A stretch of 64,000 nucleotides of DNA from Mucilaginibacter galii (GTDB taxonomy: Bacteria > Bacteroidota > Bacteroidia > Sphingobacteriales > Sphingobacteriaceae). The notes under the pieces were generated by a model. The model was not told the origin of the DNA and did no database searches. It saw only the letters and a list, made by a program, of their open reading frames with translations. The stretch lies in assembly GCF_014635825.1 (NCBI RefSeq), contig NZ_BMDO01000001.1, forward strand, positions 186,001 to 250,000, in the 5' to 3' direction. The number at the start of each line of letters is the position of its first letter. Positions within the stretch are counted from its first letter, which is position 1. Shown here in pieces: positions 1-8,384 of this stretch. The position numbers and the translations under genes were made by a program.

Positions 1-272
1 TTACGGGCGAAGTGTTGGGTAATGACGAAGCCATTGAATCTTTCAAAACATACAAAAACCAGTACGAGCAGGAGTTTGAAACCAAGATTCCCGACACGTT
101 TGAAATATCAGACAATGCTGTAAAAAAGCAAGCAAGGGTTTACAAAAGCGTTTTAAAGCTTGATAAGAACTTCCACATTTATATTCATGGCGACAAAGAC
201 CTTATTGAAAAGGGCTTTGACGATGCCAAAGCGATGAATTACTACAAGGTATATTTTAAGCAAGAGGAATAG
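1..272 (+). CDS. Nucleoid-associated protein, C-terminal part
   Basis: The frame is open from the window edge, so this is the tail of a longer gene; the GTG at 12 is not taken as a real start because coding reads through it from base 3. About 90 residues are visible. They resemble the C-terminus of the 37-kDa nucleoid-associated (NdpA-like) family as found in Bacteroidota: a basic stretch containing KKQARVYKSVLKLDKNFHIY, then an acidic end FKQEE. Members of this family bind the nucleoid; their exact role in Bacteroidota is not established. The assignment is by recalled family pattern over a short segment, so it is moderately sure. Confidence 0.7.
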   Translation, partial: TGEVLGNDEAIESFKTYKNQYEQEFETKIPDTFEISDNAVKKQARVYKSVLKLDKNFHIYIHGDKDLIEKGFDDAKAMNYYKVYFKQEE

Positions 273-318
273 GCTTCTCCTATTATTACAAAAAATATAG
301 CCACACCTTGTTTAAGAT

Positions 319-351
319 TTAAGCTTACTTACTGCTTGCAAGTAAGCTTAA
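319..351. terminator. 12-bp perfect inverted repeat after the first gene
   Basis: Arms at 319-330 and 340-351 are perfect complements (TTAAGCTTACTT and AAGTAAGCTTAA) with a 9-base loop. It lies 47 bases after the stop of the partial gene and 70 bases before the next start. There is no T-tract after it, so it may be a weak terminator or a protein-binding dyad. Confidence 0.4.
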
Positions 352-421
352 CCATGATGTGATTAGGTTATGAAGCCATGGTTTGCTAATATTGCTTATC
401 AAACAAATTAACTGCCTAACC

Positions 422-1030
422 ATGAAAAAACTTCTTTTAAGCTTAAGCTTATTCTGCATTACCTTTGCCATACAGGCGCAAACCAAACCTATGCACTGGC
501 TAAATCAACCTAAAAAGTGGGCGGGAAACGCCGATAAACTAACAGTGACCGTTGACCCCGGCACCGATTACTGGCGCGTAACACACTACGGCTTTATCCG
601 CGATTCGGGACCGTTTTATTACCAGGAAGCTACCGGTAATTTTGAAGCTACCGTTAAGGTGACCGGCAGTTACCAGGAACTGTTTCACCAAGCCGGCCTA
701 ATGGTGCGGATTGATAACAAAAACTGGATAAAGACCGGTATTGAATATGTAGATGGCGTACAAAATGTGAGCGCCGTGGTTACCCGCGAAGTATCGGACT
801 GGTCGGTAGTGCCGCGTAACGACAGCCCTAAGTCTATATGGCTTAAACTACTGCGTAAGGGCGATTACGTACAGGTAGAATACTCGTTTGACAACAAGGC
901 TTTCAAAATGCTGCGCCTTGCCTACTTTCCACCTAACGTAAAAGCACAAATTGGCGTAGTAGCCGCAGCACCGGGCAAAAAAAGCTTTCCGGTGGTGTTT
1001 GAAAACTTTATGGTTAAGGCTGTTAAATAG
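422..1030 (+). CDS. Exported DUF1349 family protein
   Basis: 202 residues starting at the ATG at 422. The frame is open from 383, but the 422 start gives a clean signal peptide (MKKLLLSLSLFCITFAIQAQ) with a cut after AQA. The mature part carries the DUF1349 pattern: a jelly-roll-like protein with W/Y-rich strands, the central motif HQAGLMVRIDNKNWIKTGIE and a VVFENFMVKA end. DUF1349 proteins are concanavalin A-like folds, often found near carbohydrate enzymes; no catalytic role is known for this one. The last 8 bases overlap the 3' end of the convergent gene on the other strand. Confidence 0.85.
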   Translation: MKKLLLSLSLFCITFAIQAQTKPMHWLNQPKKWAGNADKLTVTVDPGTDYWRVTHYGFIRDSGPFYYQEATGNFEATVKVTGSYQELFHQAGLMVRIDNKNWIKTGIEYVDGVQNVSAVVTREVSDWSVVPRNDSPKSIWLKLLRKGDYVQVEYSFDNKAFKMLRLAYFPPNVKAQIGVVAAAPGKKSFPVVFENFMVKAVK

Positions 1031-1979
1031 TTTTTATCAAGGTGTCAATGGCTTCTTTAACAGTAGGCATGTGCGTGCATACCCGCGAATCCATAATATC
1101 GCCACCAAAGCCATTCTCTTCGGTCGATGCTTTTTTACTCAAGGCTACAAGCTGTGTTTTAAGTTCAACCGGCTTGTAGCTTTCCAAGGTCCAAAGGGCT
1201 ATAACCTTAATAAAATCACTTGTTTCTTTATCAGCAACAAGGCCCATTAATTCGCTCTTACTTTGTGATGTGTTATACGCAATTAAAGCCCTTGCAGCAG
1301 ATGCCTGCGCATGAAAACTGTAATTTGCTTTAACGAACACGGCCAGCTGTTTTTCATAGCCCTTTAAACGTAAATGATAAATGCATTCTAAAGCAATATG
1401 CTGGTTGTAGAAGTTCTGCATTTCATCAGGTGTTGGTCCGGCCGGCTTTGTTGCCAGGTTCTTGGTAACAAAATCATTTATATACTTGGTATCGTAGGGT
1501 AAGTTATGATAATTATTAAAAATGGCTTGCATAGTGGGCTCGTAGACATTGGCAGTTGTACGCGCCTGATGATAGCTATGACGGTAGGTACCTGCCACAA
1601 TGCCGTTTTTAACCCAGGCAAAACCGGTAGTTGGCGTGGCAATAGCATACTGTTCTCCTTTATTCTTCTTCAAAAAGAAGTAGCAGCTATCAATTCCCTT
1701 AAAATGAAATTCAGGCCCCTCACCTGCCGATGTGCTGCACAAGTGCAGTAGATAAAAACCCGACACTTTGATGTCGCCACTTACTTTTTCACCTCCTATG
1801 GTTTTTATAACATTGATCGTAATGCCTTTGTCGGCATCCACTGATTTTACCCTGGCCAATACAAAGCAATCTGCCTGACTAATGACCTTATCCATCCATG
1901 GCTCATTCCATGTGGTGGCGTCAGCTTTAAAAACTGCTATTGAAAATAATAAGATTAAAATTGATTTCAATGATGACAT
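1023..1979 (-). CDS. Exported protein of unknown function
   Basis: 318 residues from the ATG at 1979; the frame is open to 2051, but the 1979 start gives a signal peptide (MSSLKSILILLFSIAVFKADA). The N-terminal half looks beta-rich and contains a few cysteines (near HLCSTS and DSCYFF). The C-terminal half (from about residue 190) is helical with alternating leucines, suggestive of HEAT-like repeats. I do not recognise a named family. Its stop codon lies inside the end of the DUF1349 gene, so the two genes converge with an 8-base overlap. Confidence 0.75.
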   Translation of the reverse strand: MSSLKSILILLFSIAVFKADATTWNEPWMDKVISQADCFVLARVKSVDADKGITINVIKTIGGEKVSGDIKVSGFYLLHLCSTSAGEGPEFHFKGIDSCYFFLKKNKGEQYAIATPTTGFAWVKNGIVAGTYRHSYHQARTTANVYEPTMQAIFNNYHNLPYDTKYINDFVTKNLATKPAGPTPDEMQNFYNQHIALECIYHLRLKGYEKQLAVFVKANYSFHAQASAARALIAYNTSQSKSELMGLVADKETSDFIKVIALWTLESYKPVELKTQLVALSKKASTEENGFGGDIMDSRVCTHMPTVKEAIDTLIKTI

Positions 1980-2065
1980 TGGGTTTAAGATTATTACAAT
2001 AAATATCAACATTATAAGTCGGCATTTCAAGTTTTCAAGAAAGCAAATCATAAGTTTCCAACGGC

Positions 2066-2668
2066 ATGAAAAGAATCCCCATTTTGCTCATATATCTTCG
2101 GCTTGTATTTGCCTTGGCCATAGTAGTCCTTGCGCTCACAAAGCCAAATGGGCATATAGCTTGCATCATATCCATGATGGTAACCGGGCTGGTGGCCGAT
2201 ATTTTTGATGGCATAATAGCAAGGCGCCTGGGTATTTCTACACCAAGGTTACGAAGGTTGGATTCGGGGGTAGATCAGGTGTTTTGGGTGGCTATTGTAG
2301 CCGCAAGCTATATTATTTACCCGCTATTTTTTCACCGTAATTGGGTGCAAATACTGCTGCTTGTTTTTGCAGAAGCCTTATGTTACGGCCTTAGTTACGT
2401 GAAATTTAAAAAGGAGGTAGCCACCCATGCTATCGCTTCTAAACTTTGGACGCTGGTTTTACTGGCAACGCTAATACAGGTAATTGCAACTGGCGATGCT
2501 CCAGTGATGTTCCAAATTTGCTTTTATATGGGTATAGTAACCCGATTGGAGATCATTCTGATGCTGCTGCTTATTCGCCAGTGGACCAATGACATTCCTA
2601 CGGTTTACCATGCTTACCTCATTAGGCGCAATAAAGCTATTAAAAGGCATAAATTGTTTAACGGGTAA
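2066..2668 (+). CDS. CDP-alcohol phosphatidyltransferase family membrane protein
   Basis: 200 residues, integral membrane, with several hydrophobic segments. The CDP-alcohol phosphotransferase signature is present around residues 48-75: DIFDGIIAR, then about 12 residues on, LDSGVD. The four metal-binding aspartates of the motif (DxxDG...AR...G...D...D) can be seen. The glycine normally four residues before the third aspartate is a leucine here (LRRLD). The family transfers a phosphoalcohol from a CDP-lipid or to a CDP-alcohol during phospholipid synthesis; the substrate cannot be read from the sequence. It converges with the DUF5655 gene after a 12-base gap. Confidence 0.8.
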   Translation: MKRIPILLIYLRLVFALAIVVLALTKPNGHIACIISMMVTGLVADIFDGIIARRLGISTPRLRRLDSGVDQVFWVAIVAASYIIYPLFFHRNWVQILLLVFAEALCYGLSYVKFKKEVATHAIASKLWTLVLLATLIQVIATGDAPVMFQICFYMGIVTRLEIILMLLLIRQWTNDIPTVYHAYLIRRNKAIKRHKLFNG

Positions 2669-2680
2669 TTTGGCATCTCA

Positions 2681-3061
2681 TTATTGCTCACCGTAATAAG
2701 CTAATTTCATAAAAGCTAACACCTCCTCGTTTACATCCTCAACATAGCACATCCTGAAGTGGTGATTGAATTGGTTGCTACCCGGCACTTGTGCCATTTT
2801 CTTGAAGCATAAATTATCGGGATACAGTTGTTTGAATGGAAATACGATGTGGATGAAATTTTTACCTAATTGCGTAACCCATGCAATGCGCTTATCGGGG
2901 TTACCAAGTGCTATCATGGTTTTGGTCGGGTGCGGTACTACGTTGCCTATCGTTTGATATTCCTCAATGAAATGATGAAACAAGGCCAAGGTATAAGCTG
3001 ACTTGCCGTTCAGGAAAGCTTTTATTCCTATATCATCTGCAGGGTTAGCCGAGTATTGCAT
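2681..3061 (-). CDS. DUF5655 domain protein
   Basis: 126 residues, cytoplasmic, no signal peptide. The sequence follows the DUF5655 layout: a helical start (AFLNGKSAYTLALFHHFIEE), the motif VVPHPTKTMIALGNPDKRIA, a beta-strand section, then FNHHFRMCYVEDVNEEVLAF and a short helix. Function of this domain is unknown. It lies 54 bases downstream of the TIGR02757 gene on the same strand and may be co-transcribed. Confidence 0.7.
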   Translation of the reverse strand: MQYSANPADDIGIKAFLNGKSAYTLALFHHFIEEYQTIGNVVPHPTKTMIALGNPDKRIAWVTQLGKNFIHIVFPFKQLYPDNLCFKKMAQVPGSNQFNHHFRMCYVEDVNEEVLAFMKLAYYGEQ

Positions 3062-3115
3062 ACAACCGTTGTTAATCCGAAGGTAACCAAAAGTATCAAT
3101 TCACTTAACCGTAAT

Positions 3116-3979
3116 TTACAAGTCAGCCAAGATATTATCAATACCCCAACGCTCTTCAATACCTAACCCAAAAAGGGCGAAATCATATTTCACCGGGTCT
3201 AACGGGTCAAACTGGCGTAAGTGTTCGGTGAGTTCGAGGGCGGTTTGCCAATCGGTTTGTTTGCGGGTAATGAGTTTGAGTTTACGGGCTACCCTATCTA
3301 CATGCAGGTCGCAAGGGCAAATTAATTGTGCCGGACTAATCCGGTTCCAAATGCCGAAATCAACGCCAGTATCATCCTTGCGCACCATCCATCGCAAAAA
3401 CATATTCAGCCGCTTGCAGGTAGACTTTTGCGAAGGCGAGGACACATGTTTTTTGGTACGATGCGGAAAATCGGGCAGGGAAAAGAAGTATGAACGGAAA
3501 TGATTTAAAAAGGAAGTAACCCCAACTAAATCCTCCCCTAAGGGGAGGACTTTAATTGCCTTGTTACTTTTTTCTAAGCCCTCCCCTTTGGGGAGAGTTG
3601 GAAGGAGTTTGGGCAAAAATGCATCCTCCAAACTATCATACCTTTCATAATGCTGCCTAAAGAACGTGATAAAATACAGCGTATCAGTATCGTTAAAAGT
3701 ACGGTGCTTGAAGCTTAGTAGCTTCTTCAGGTCAGGTTCCTGGTGGTTGATAATGAAATCGTAAGGGGCACCATCCATCAAGGCAATAAGTTCGCGGCAT
3801 TTACGAATGATGGTTACCCGCTGCCCCCAAGCCAGCGTGGCGGCCCAAAAGCCCATGATCTCTATATCCTGCTTCCGTGTAAACTGGTGCGGTATAACAA
3901 TGGGGTCGTTCTGAATAAATTCAGGACGGTTATACTGGGCTACTTTAGCGTCGAGAAAAGATTTGATATCGGTAACCAT
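3116..3979 (-). CDS. TIGR02757 (DUF2400) family protein carrying a repeat-encoded insert
   Basis: 287 residues from the ATG at 3979 (MVTDIKSFLDAKV); the longer frame from 4033 adds a stretch unlike the family. The TIGR02757 pattern is clear: YNRPEFIQNDPIVIPHQF near the start, FWAATLAWGQR, then CPCDLHVDRVARKL and FGLGIEERW near the end. The family is conserved in Bacteroidota and has no settled function. Residues about 127-154 (LPTLPKGEG ... VLPLGEDL) are encoded by a palindromic repeat at 3520-3602 whose relative lies between two genes at 5771-5856. The repeat sits in frame without a stop, so the protein probably has a tolerated loop. Confidence 0.88.
   Translation of the reverse strand: MVTDIKSFLDAKVAQYNRPEFIQNDPIVIPHQFTRKQDIEIMGFWAATLAWGQRVTIIRKCRELIALMDGAPYDFIINHQEPDLKKLLSFKHRTFNDTDTLYFITFFRQHYERYDSLEDAFLPKLLPTLPKGEGLEKSNKAIKVLPLGEDLVGVTSFLNHFRSYFFSLPDFPHRTKKHVSSPSQKSTCKRLNMFLRWMVRKDDTGVDFGIWNRISPAQLICPCDLHVDRVARKLKLITRKQTDWQTALELTEHLRQFDPLDPVKYDFALFGLGIEERWGIDNILADL
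3520..3602. repeat. Palindromic repeat element inside a coding sequence
   Basis: Two short hairpins (TCCTCCCCTAAGGGGAGGA and CCCTCCCCTTTGGGGAG) are separated by an A/T-rich spacer of about 30 bases. The reverse complement matches the intergenic element at 5771-5856 over most of its length, including the outer CCCCAAC and GTTGG ends. Here it is translated in frame as part of the TIGR02757 protein. Confidence 0.85.
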
Positions 3980-4037
3980 AGAGCGATTAAAGAAAGCGGC
4001 GTCAAGATAATAGCAGCCGCTGTTACAATACAAAAAT

Positions 4038-4562
4038 TTAGCTATTGTCGTTACCTATCCAAATTTCGGTTATTGCGGCTTTGGCATTCAGCGTAATAAC
4101 TACAGCAGCATCGGTCATTACCTTGTTATGGCTTATTTGAATTCTAAGTATTCTTGTGTGGTCTGGTTGGGTACTTCGCTCGGCATAAGCTAAAGGAAAA
4201 ACTTTCTTAACCTTGGTATCGTTGTCGCCTATCTTAAATACTTGGCCATTTAAATAAACCTGGTATTGCGAACCGGTTACCGTAACGTCTTCAAACTCCT
4301 TTTCATTAAAATTTACTATAAGGCCCTTGTATTTATGAATGTAGTCGTACCCACCCAACATTTCATCATTCTGCTTTGAGATTTTTGTTTTGCCGAACGC
4401 CTTTTGTAATTGCGCTGCGGAACCAAGAGCATAAGCTGCGTTACCTCCATTTTTTATCTGGATACTCTTATTGTCAACCATATCGTACTTTTGAGTCGCT
4501 GATTGCTGACTTTCAGTTGGATGGAGAAAAGAAATTAAAAAAATGAAAATACTGGTTAACAT
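4038..4562 (-). CDS. Small exported protein of unknown function
   Basis: 174 residues. The N-terminus is short and hydrophobic (MLTSIFIFLISFLHPTES), consistent with a signal peptide. The rest is mostly beta-strand, with YDYIHKYKGLIVNFNEKEFE in the middle and ITEIWIGNDNS at the end. The layout, with a signal peptide and a compact beta domain, resembles many uncharacterised Bacteroidota periplasmic proteins, and I do not recognise a family. It is followed 58 bases downstream by the TIGR02757 gene on the same strand. Confidence 0.7.
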   Translation of the reverse strand: MLTSIFIFLISFLHPTESQQSATQKYDMVDNKSIQIKNGGNAAYALGSAAQLQKAFGKTKISKQNDEMLGGYDYIHKYKGLIVNFNEKEFEDVTVTGSQYQVYLNGQVFKIGDNDTKVKKVFPLAYAERSTQPDHTRILRIQISHNKVMTDAAVVITLNAKAAITEIWIGNDNS

Positions 4563-4573
4563 AAGTTTAAATT

Positions 4574-4606
4574 AAAAAAAGCACTCACCAGGTGGCAAGT
4601 GCTTTG
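4574..4606 (-). terminator. Rho-independent terminator of the trans-sulfuration gene
   Basis: On the minus strand AGCACT...CACC-T-GGTG-AGTGCT forms a stem with a small bulge and is followed by seven T. It starts about 25 bases after the stop codon at 4631 and precedes the next minus-strand start at 4562. Confidence 0.8.
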
Positions 4607-4630
4607 TAAGTGGATTTTTATAATATTAGA

Positions 4631-5770
4631 CTAAGACAAAGCATTTTTTAAATCTTCCAGCAAATCTTCAATATCCTCTACTCCTACGCTAATGCGCAGC
4701 AGGTTATCTACCACACCCACTTTTTCTCTTATTTCTTTTGGGATGGAACCATGGGTCATGGTAGCAGGGTGATTTATTAAAGATTCCACGCCTCCTAAAG
4801 ATTCGGCCAGGGTAAATACTTTAAAATTTGAAGCAATGCGGAAGGTTTCGTCTAAGCCGGCATCTTTTAATACAATGGAGATCATGCCGCCAAAATCGCG
4901 CATTTGTTTAGCAGCAATATGGTGATTAGGATGATCGGTAAAACCAGGCCAGTATATTTTTTCAACCTTCGGATGATCTTTTAAAAACTCAGCTACGGCA
5001 CGGCCGTTCTCGCAATGGGCTTTCATGCGCAGATGCAGTGTCTTGATACCGCGCAAGGCTAAAAAGCTATCCATTGGCCCCGGTGTAGCTCCACACGCGT
5101 TATAAATGAACCAAAGACGTTTATACAAGTCCTCATCGTTCATCATCAGGGCACCCATTACCAAATCAGAGTGTCCGCCTATGTATTTGGTTACCGAGTG
5201 CATTACAATATCGGCACCCAGGTCTATTGGGTTTTGCAGGTAAGGCGAAGCAAAGGTATTATCTACAACCAAGGTTAACTCATGCTTTTTGGTGATAGCA
5301 GCTACCGCCTCAATATCAACCACCTGCATGGTAGGGTTGGTTGGTGTTTCTATCCAAACCATTTTAGTATTGCCGTTTACGTATTCCTCAATAATGGTAG
5401 GATCGCTCAGGTCTAAAAAATGGAAGGTAATACCATAATTAGTAAATATCTTGGTAAAAATACGGTACGAACCACCATACAGATCGTTACCGGTAATTAC
5501 CTCATCGCCGGGTTGCAGCAATTTCATCACGGCATCGGTAGCGCCCATACCACTCGAAAAAGCCAATCCGTACTGCGCATTTTCCAGCGCTGCCAAACAG
5601 TCTTCCAGTGACTTGCGCGTAGGGTTGGTACCTCGCGAGTATTCATAGCCCTGATTATCACCCGGGGCTTTTTGTGCGTAGGTTGATGTTTGATATATAG
5701 GCGTCATTACTGCGCCTGTACTTGGATCAGGGTGCTGCCCTGCATGTATTGCTTTAGTTCCGAATTTCAT
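4631..5770 (-). CDS. Cystathionine gamma-synthase/lyase family PLP enzyme
   Basis: 379 residues from the ATG at 5770 (MKFGTKAIHAGQHPDPSTGA). It is a Cys/Met metabolism PLP-dependent enzyme of usual length (about 380). The PLP-binding lysine lies in the motif HSVTKYIGGHSD; other family marks are YEYSRGTNPTR near the N-terminus, IETPTNP, DNTFASPYLQ, and SLGGVESLINHPATMTH near the C-terminus. It makes or cleaves cystathionine between cysteine and homocysteine. Synthase and lyase cannot be told apart safely from sequence alone. It lies directly after proS, separated only by a palindromic repeat, and ends in a good terminator. Confidence 0.92.
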   Translation of the reverse strand: MKFGTKAIHAGQHPDPSTGAVMTPIYQTSTYAQKAPGDNQGYEYSRGTNPTRKSLEDCLAALENAQYGLAFSSGMGATDAVMKLLQPGDEVITGNDLYGGSYRIFTKIFTNYGITFHFLDLSDPTIIEEYVNGNTKMVWIETPTNPTMQVVDIEAVAAITKKHELTLVVDNTFASPYLQNPIDLGADIVMHSVTKYIGGHSDLVMGALMMNDEDLYKRLWFIYNACGATPGPMDSFLALRGIKTLHLRMKAHCENGRAVAEFLKDHPKVEKIYWPGFTDHPNHHIAAKQMRDFGGMISIVLKDAGLDETFRIASNFKVFTLAESLGGVESLINHPATMTHGSIPKEIREKVGVVDNLLRISVGVEDIEDLLEDLKNALS

Positions 5771-5856
5771 GACCTCTCCCAACCCTCTCCAAAGGAGAGG
5801 GCTTATTTTAGTTTATTTATTAAAGTCCTCCCCTTTGGGGAGGATTTAGGCGGGGT
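5771..5856. repeat. Palindromic repeat element filling the proS to trans-sulfuration gap
   Basis: Two hairpins (CCCTCTCCAAAGGAGAGGG and TCCTCCCCTTTGGGGAGGA) flank an A/T-rich spacer. It is the same family as 3520-3602 read in the opposite orientation. It occupies the whole space between the proS stop codon and the ATG of the next gene, so any leader of that gene is made of the repeat. Confidence 0.85.
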
Positions 5857-7329
5857 TTAATACGCTCTCGCAAACAAAACCCGCTGTGTAGACGGATTAC
5901 CTGTTAAGATACATTTACCTTCTTCCTGCTTGTTGTTTAATGGTATGCAACGGATGGTAGCTTTGGTTTCGTCTTTTATGCGTTGCTCAGTTTCAGGTGT
6001 TCCGTCCCAGTGGGCCGATAGGAAACCTGGTTTTTCATCGAGCAGGCGTTTAAACTCATCGTAGGTATCTACTTCTGTGGTGTTCTCTTCACGGAACTTA
6101 AACGCTTTTTGGTAAATATTAGTCTGTATATCTTCCAGCAATTGCTCAATGTGGTTAGCCAGGCCATCCTGCGTTACGGTTTCTTTGGTACGGGTATCGC
6201 GGCGGGCAAGTTCTACGGTGCCGTTTTGCATGTCTCGGCTGCCAATGGCAATACGCAGGGGCACGCCTTTGAGTTCGTACTCGGCAAACTTAAAGCCCGG
6301 GCGCTGGGTATCGCGGTCGTCAAATTTAATAGAGATCCCCTTAGCGCGCAATTCGGCGCTTAAGCCTTTAATGTAAGTGCGTATGTTTTCCAGTTCCTCA
6401 TCGTGCTTGTAAATAGGCACGGCCACTACTTGTATAGGAGCAAGTTTTGGTGGCAATACCAAACCGGCATCATCTGAGTGCGTCATAATCAACGCGCCCA
6501 TTAAACGGGTAGATACTCCCCAAGAGGTAGCCCAAACATGCTCTAACGTTCCTTCTTTGGTAGTAAACTTTACGTCAAATGCTTTGGCAAAGTTTTGCCC
6601 TAAAAAGTGCGAAGTTCCTGCTTGTAAGGCTTTACCATCTTGCATCAAAGCCTCAATGCAGTAAGTATCTAATGCTCCGGCAAAGCGCTCGTTAGCGGTT
6701 TTACGTCCTTTTACTACGGGTACGCCCATCCAGTTTTCTACAAAATCGGCATAAACCTCTAACATTTGTTCTGTTTCGGCTACAGCTTCCTGGGCAGTAG
6801 CGTGGGCGGTATGGCCCTCTTGCCATAAAAATTCGGTGGTACGTAAAAATAAACGGGTGCGCATTTCCCAGCGTACAACGTTAGCCCACTGGTTAATGAG
6901 CAGTGGCAAATCGCGGTAGGATTGTATCCATCCTTTATAGGTATGCCAGATGATGGTTTCTGAAGTTGGACGAACGATTAATTCCTCTTCCAATTTAGCA
7001 TCTTCATCTACAATAATATTACCCTCGCCATCGTTTTTTAAGCGATAGTGTGTTACAACCGCACATTCTTTAGCAAAACCATCCACGTGGCTGGCTTCTT
7101 TTGAGAAGAAAGATTTGGGGATGAACAGCGGAAAATAGGCATTGCTGTGGCCGGTATCTTTAAACATTTTATCAAGCGCTGCCTGCATTTTTTCCCAGAT
7201 GGAATAGCCGTAGGGCTTAATGATCATGCAGCCTCTTACCGGTGCATATTCGGCAAGATCAGCTTTTATTACAAGGTCATTAAACCATTGCGAGTAATCT
7301 TCGTCTTTACTAATAATCCCCTTGCTCAT
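5857..7329 (-). CDS. proS: Prolyl-tRNA synthetase, archaeal/eukaryotic-type
   Basis: 490 residues from the ATG at 7329 ([15 protein letters not shown]); the frame is open to 7383, but the first residues there are not family-like. It is a class II synthetase that charges tRNA-Pro with proline in the cytoplasm. Visible marks are [20 protein letters not shown], the motif 2 region [27 protein letters not shown], and the motif 3 region [20 protein letters not shown], followed by an anticodon-binding domain and a C-terminal zinc-ribbon-like end. The length of about 490 fits the shorter archaeal-type enzyme common in Bacteroidota rather than the 570-residue bacterial form. Confidence 0.96.
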   Translation of the reverse strand: MSKGIISKDEDYSQWFNDLVIKADLAEYAPVRGCMIIKPYGYSIWEKMQAALDKMFKDTGHSNAYFPLFIPKSFFSKEASHVDGFAKECAVVTHYRLKNDGEGNIIVDEDAKLEEELIVRPTSETIIWHTYKGWIQSYRDLPLLINQWANVVRWEMRTRLFLRTTEFLWQEGHTAHATAQEAVAETEQMLEVYADFVENWMGVPVVKGRKTANERFAGALDTYCIEALMQDGKALQAGTSHFLGQNFAKAFDVKFTTKEGTLEHVWATSWGVSTRLMGALIMTHSDDAGLVLPPKLAPIQVVAVPIYKHDEELENIRTYIKGLSAELRAKGISIKFDDRDTQRPGFKFAEYELKGVPLRIAIGSRDMQNGTVELARRDTRTKETVTQDGLANHIEQLLEDIQTNIYQKAFKFREENTTEVDTYDEFKRLLDEKPGFLSAHWDGTPETEQRIKDETKATIRCIPLNNKQEEGKCILTGNPSTQRVLFARAY

Positions 7330-7436
7330 ATTAACTTTTGTGGAATAGATTTTGACTATTGAAATGTGTATTATTGCCGTCAAATTTAGAAATTTAAACG
7401 TTAATAAGCTTCAACTTTAATATAACAACCAACAAT

Positions 7437-8363
7437 ATGAAAAGGAACATTTTACACTCGATCGTTCTTTTAGGTGCCCTGGCACTGGCTTCCTGCTCAA
7501 CCACTAATAAATTAGCATCAACTCAAACTGCTGACGATGATGTTTACTTTACCAAGGCTGAAGCCGGCGACGCTCCCGTTTACCGCCAGCAGGTTAACCA
7601 GGAACGATACATTAACACCGACGGAGACGAAGGTGACGACGAAGATTATTACTATTACGACAGCTATGCATCGCGCATTAACCGTTTCGGGTACAACTCC
7701 CCGTTCGATTATTATGACGATTACTATTATGGCTACAATAACCCTTATGCCTACGGCGGTTACGGCGCAGGCTTAGGATACGGTGGTTTAGGTTATGGCT
7801 ATGGCGGCGGCTGGAACATTGGCTTAGGCTTTGGTTACGGCGGTTATGGCTACGGAGGCTACGGCAATCCGTGGGGATATGGTTATGGTGGTGGTTACGG
7901 CTATGGTTTAGGCGGTTACTATTCTCCTTACTCCTACTGGGGTACCGGTTACGGTTATGGCGGCGGTTATTGGGGTGTAGTATCGGCCAATAATAATGTT
8001 TCGAGGGCAAGACCTTATCGTGGCGCAGGCTTTCCAAATTCAACAATAGGTGGCCGTTCTTCATCTGCACGCCCGGTGGGTTATAATGGTAATTATCCTA
8101 ATGCAATGAGCTATCCGGGGCGCAGGCCAGTTTCAATAGGCAGTGTGAATGGAAATGGAAATAGTTATGGAGGCCGCCCAACGCGTGGTGGTGCTACCAA
8201 TGGCCAGCCTTCTTACAGACCAACACGTTCAGAAGCCAGCAGGCCTGCTCCACAGCCTGTATTTGACAGAGGATCGCAAAGCAGTTCGGCCGGCAGCTCA
8301 AATAGTGGTGGCGGAGGCGGTGGTGGCGGTAGCCGTGGTGGTGGCCGTCCGGGAAGACCTTAA
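7437..8363 (+). CDS. Gly/Tyr-rich lipoprotein
   Basis: 308 residues. The N-terminus is a lipoprotein signal with the lipobox LASC (Cys at about residue 20), so the mature protein is probably membrane-anchored. Residues 60-85 are acidic with Asp/Glu/Tyr runs. Residues 95-180 are a low-complexity tract of Gly-Tyr repeats (GYGGYG, YGYGGG). The C-terminus is rich in Ser, Arg, Pro and ends in a poly-Gly tract. No catalytic family is visible; it looks like a structural or surface-coating protein. The strand opposite is open for long stretches only because of the repeats. It is divergent from proS, and the porin gene follows after 21 bases. Confidence 0.8.
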   Translation: MKRNILHSIVLLGALALASCSTTNKLASTQTADDDVYFTKAEAGDAPVYRQQVNQERYINTDGDEGDDEDYYYYDSYASRINRFGYNSPFDYYDDYYYGYNNPYAYGGYGAGLGYGGLGYGYGGGWNIGLGFGYGGYGYGGYGNPWGYGYGGGYGYGLGGYYSPYSYWGTGYGYGGGYWGVVSANNNVSRARPYRGAGFPNSTIGGRSSSARPVGYNGNYPNAMSYPGRRPVSIGSVNGNGNSYGGRPTRGGATNGQPSYRPTRSEASRPAPQPVFDRGSQSSSAGSSNSGGGGGGGGSRGGGRPGRP

Positions 8364-8384
8364 TTTCTTATTGCACATATACTC

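Noticed and set aside
3520..5856. Two repeat copies as a possible CRISPR or tandem array
   Set aside because: Only two copies, inverted and more than 2 kb apart with internal hairpins; no spacers or cas genes.
7678..8070. 130-codon open frame opposite the Gly/Tyr-rich gene
   Set aside because: It is a low-complexity His/Asn/Arg string produced by the repetitive codons of the real gene on the plus strand, with no start context or family features.
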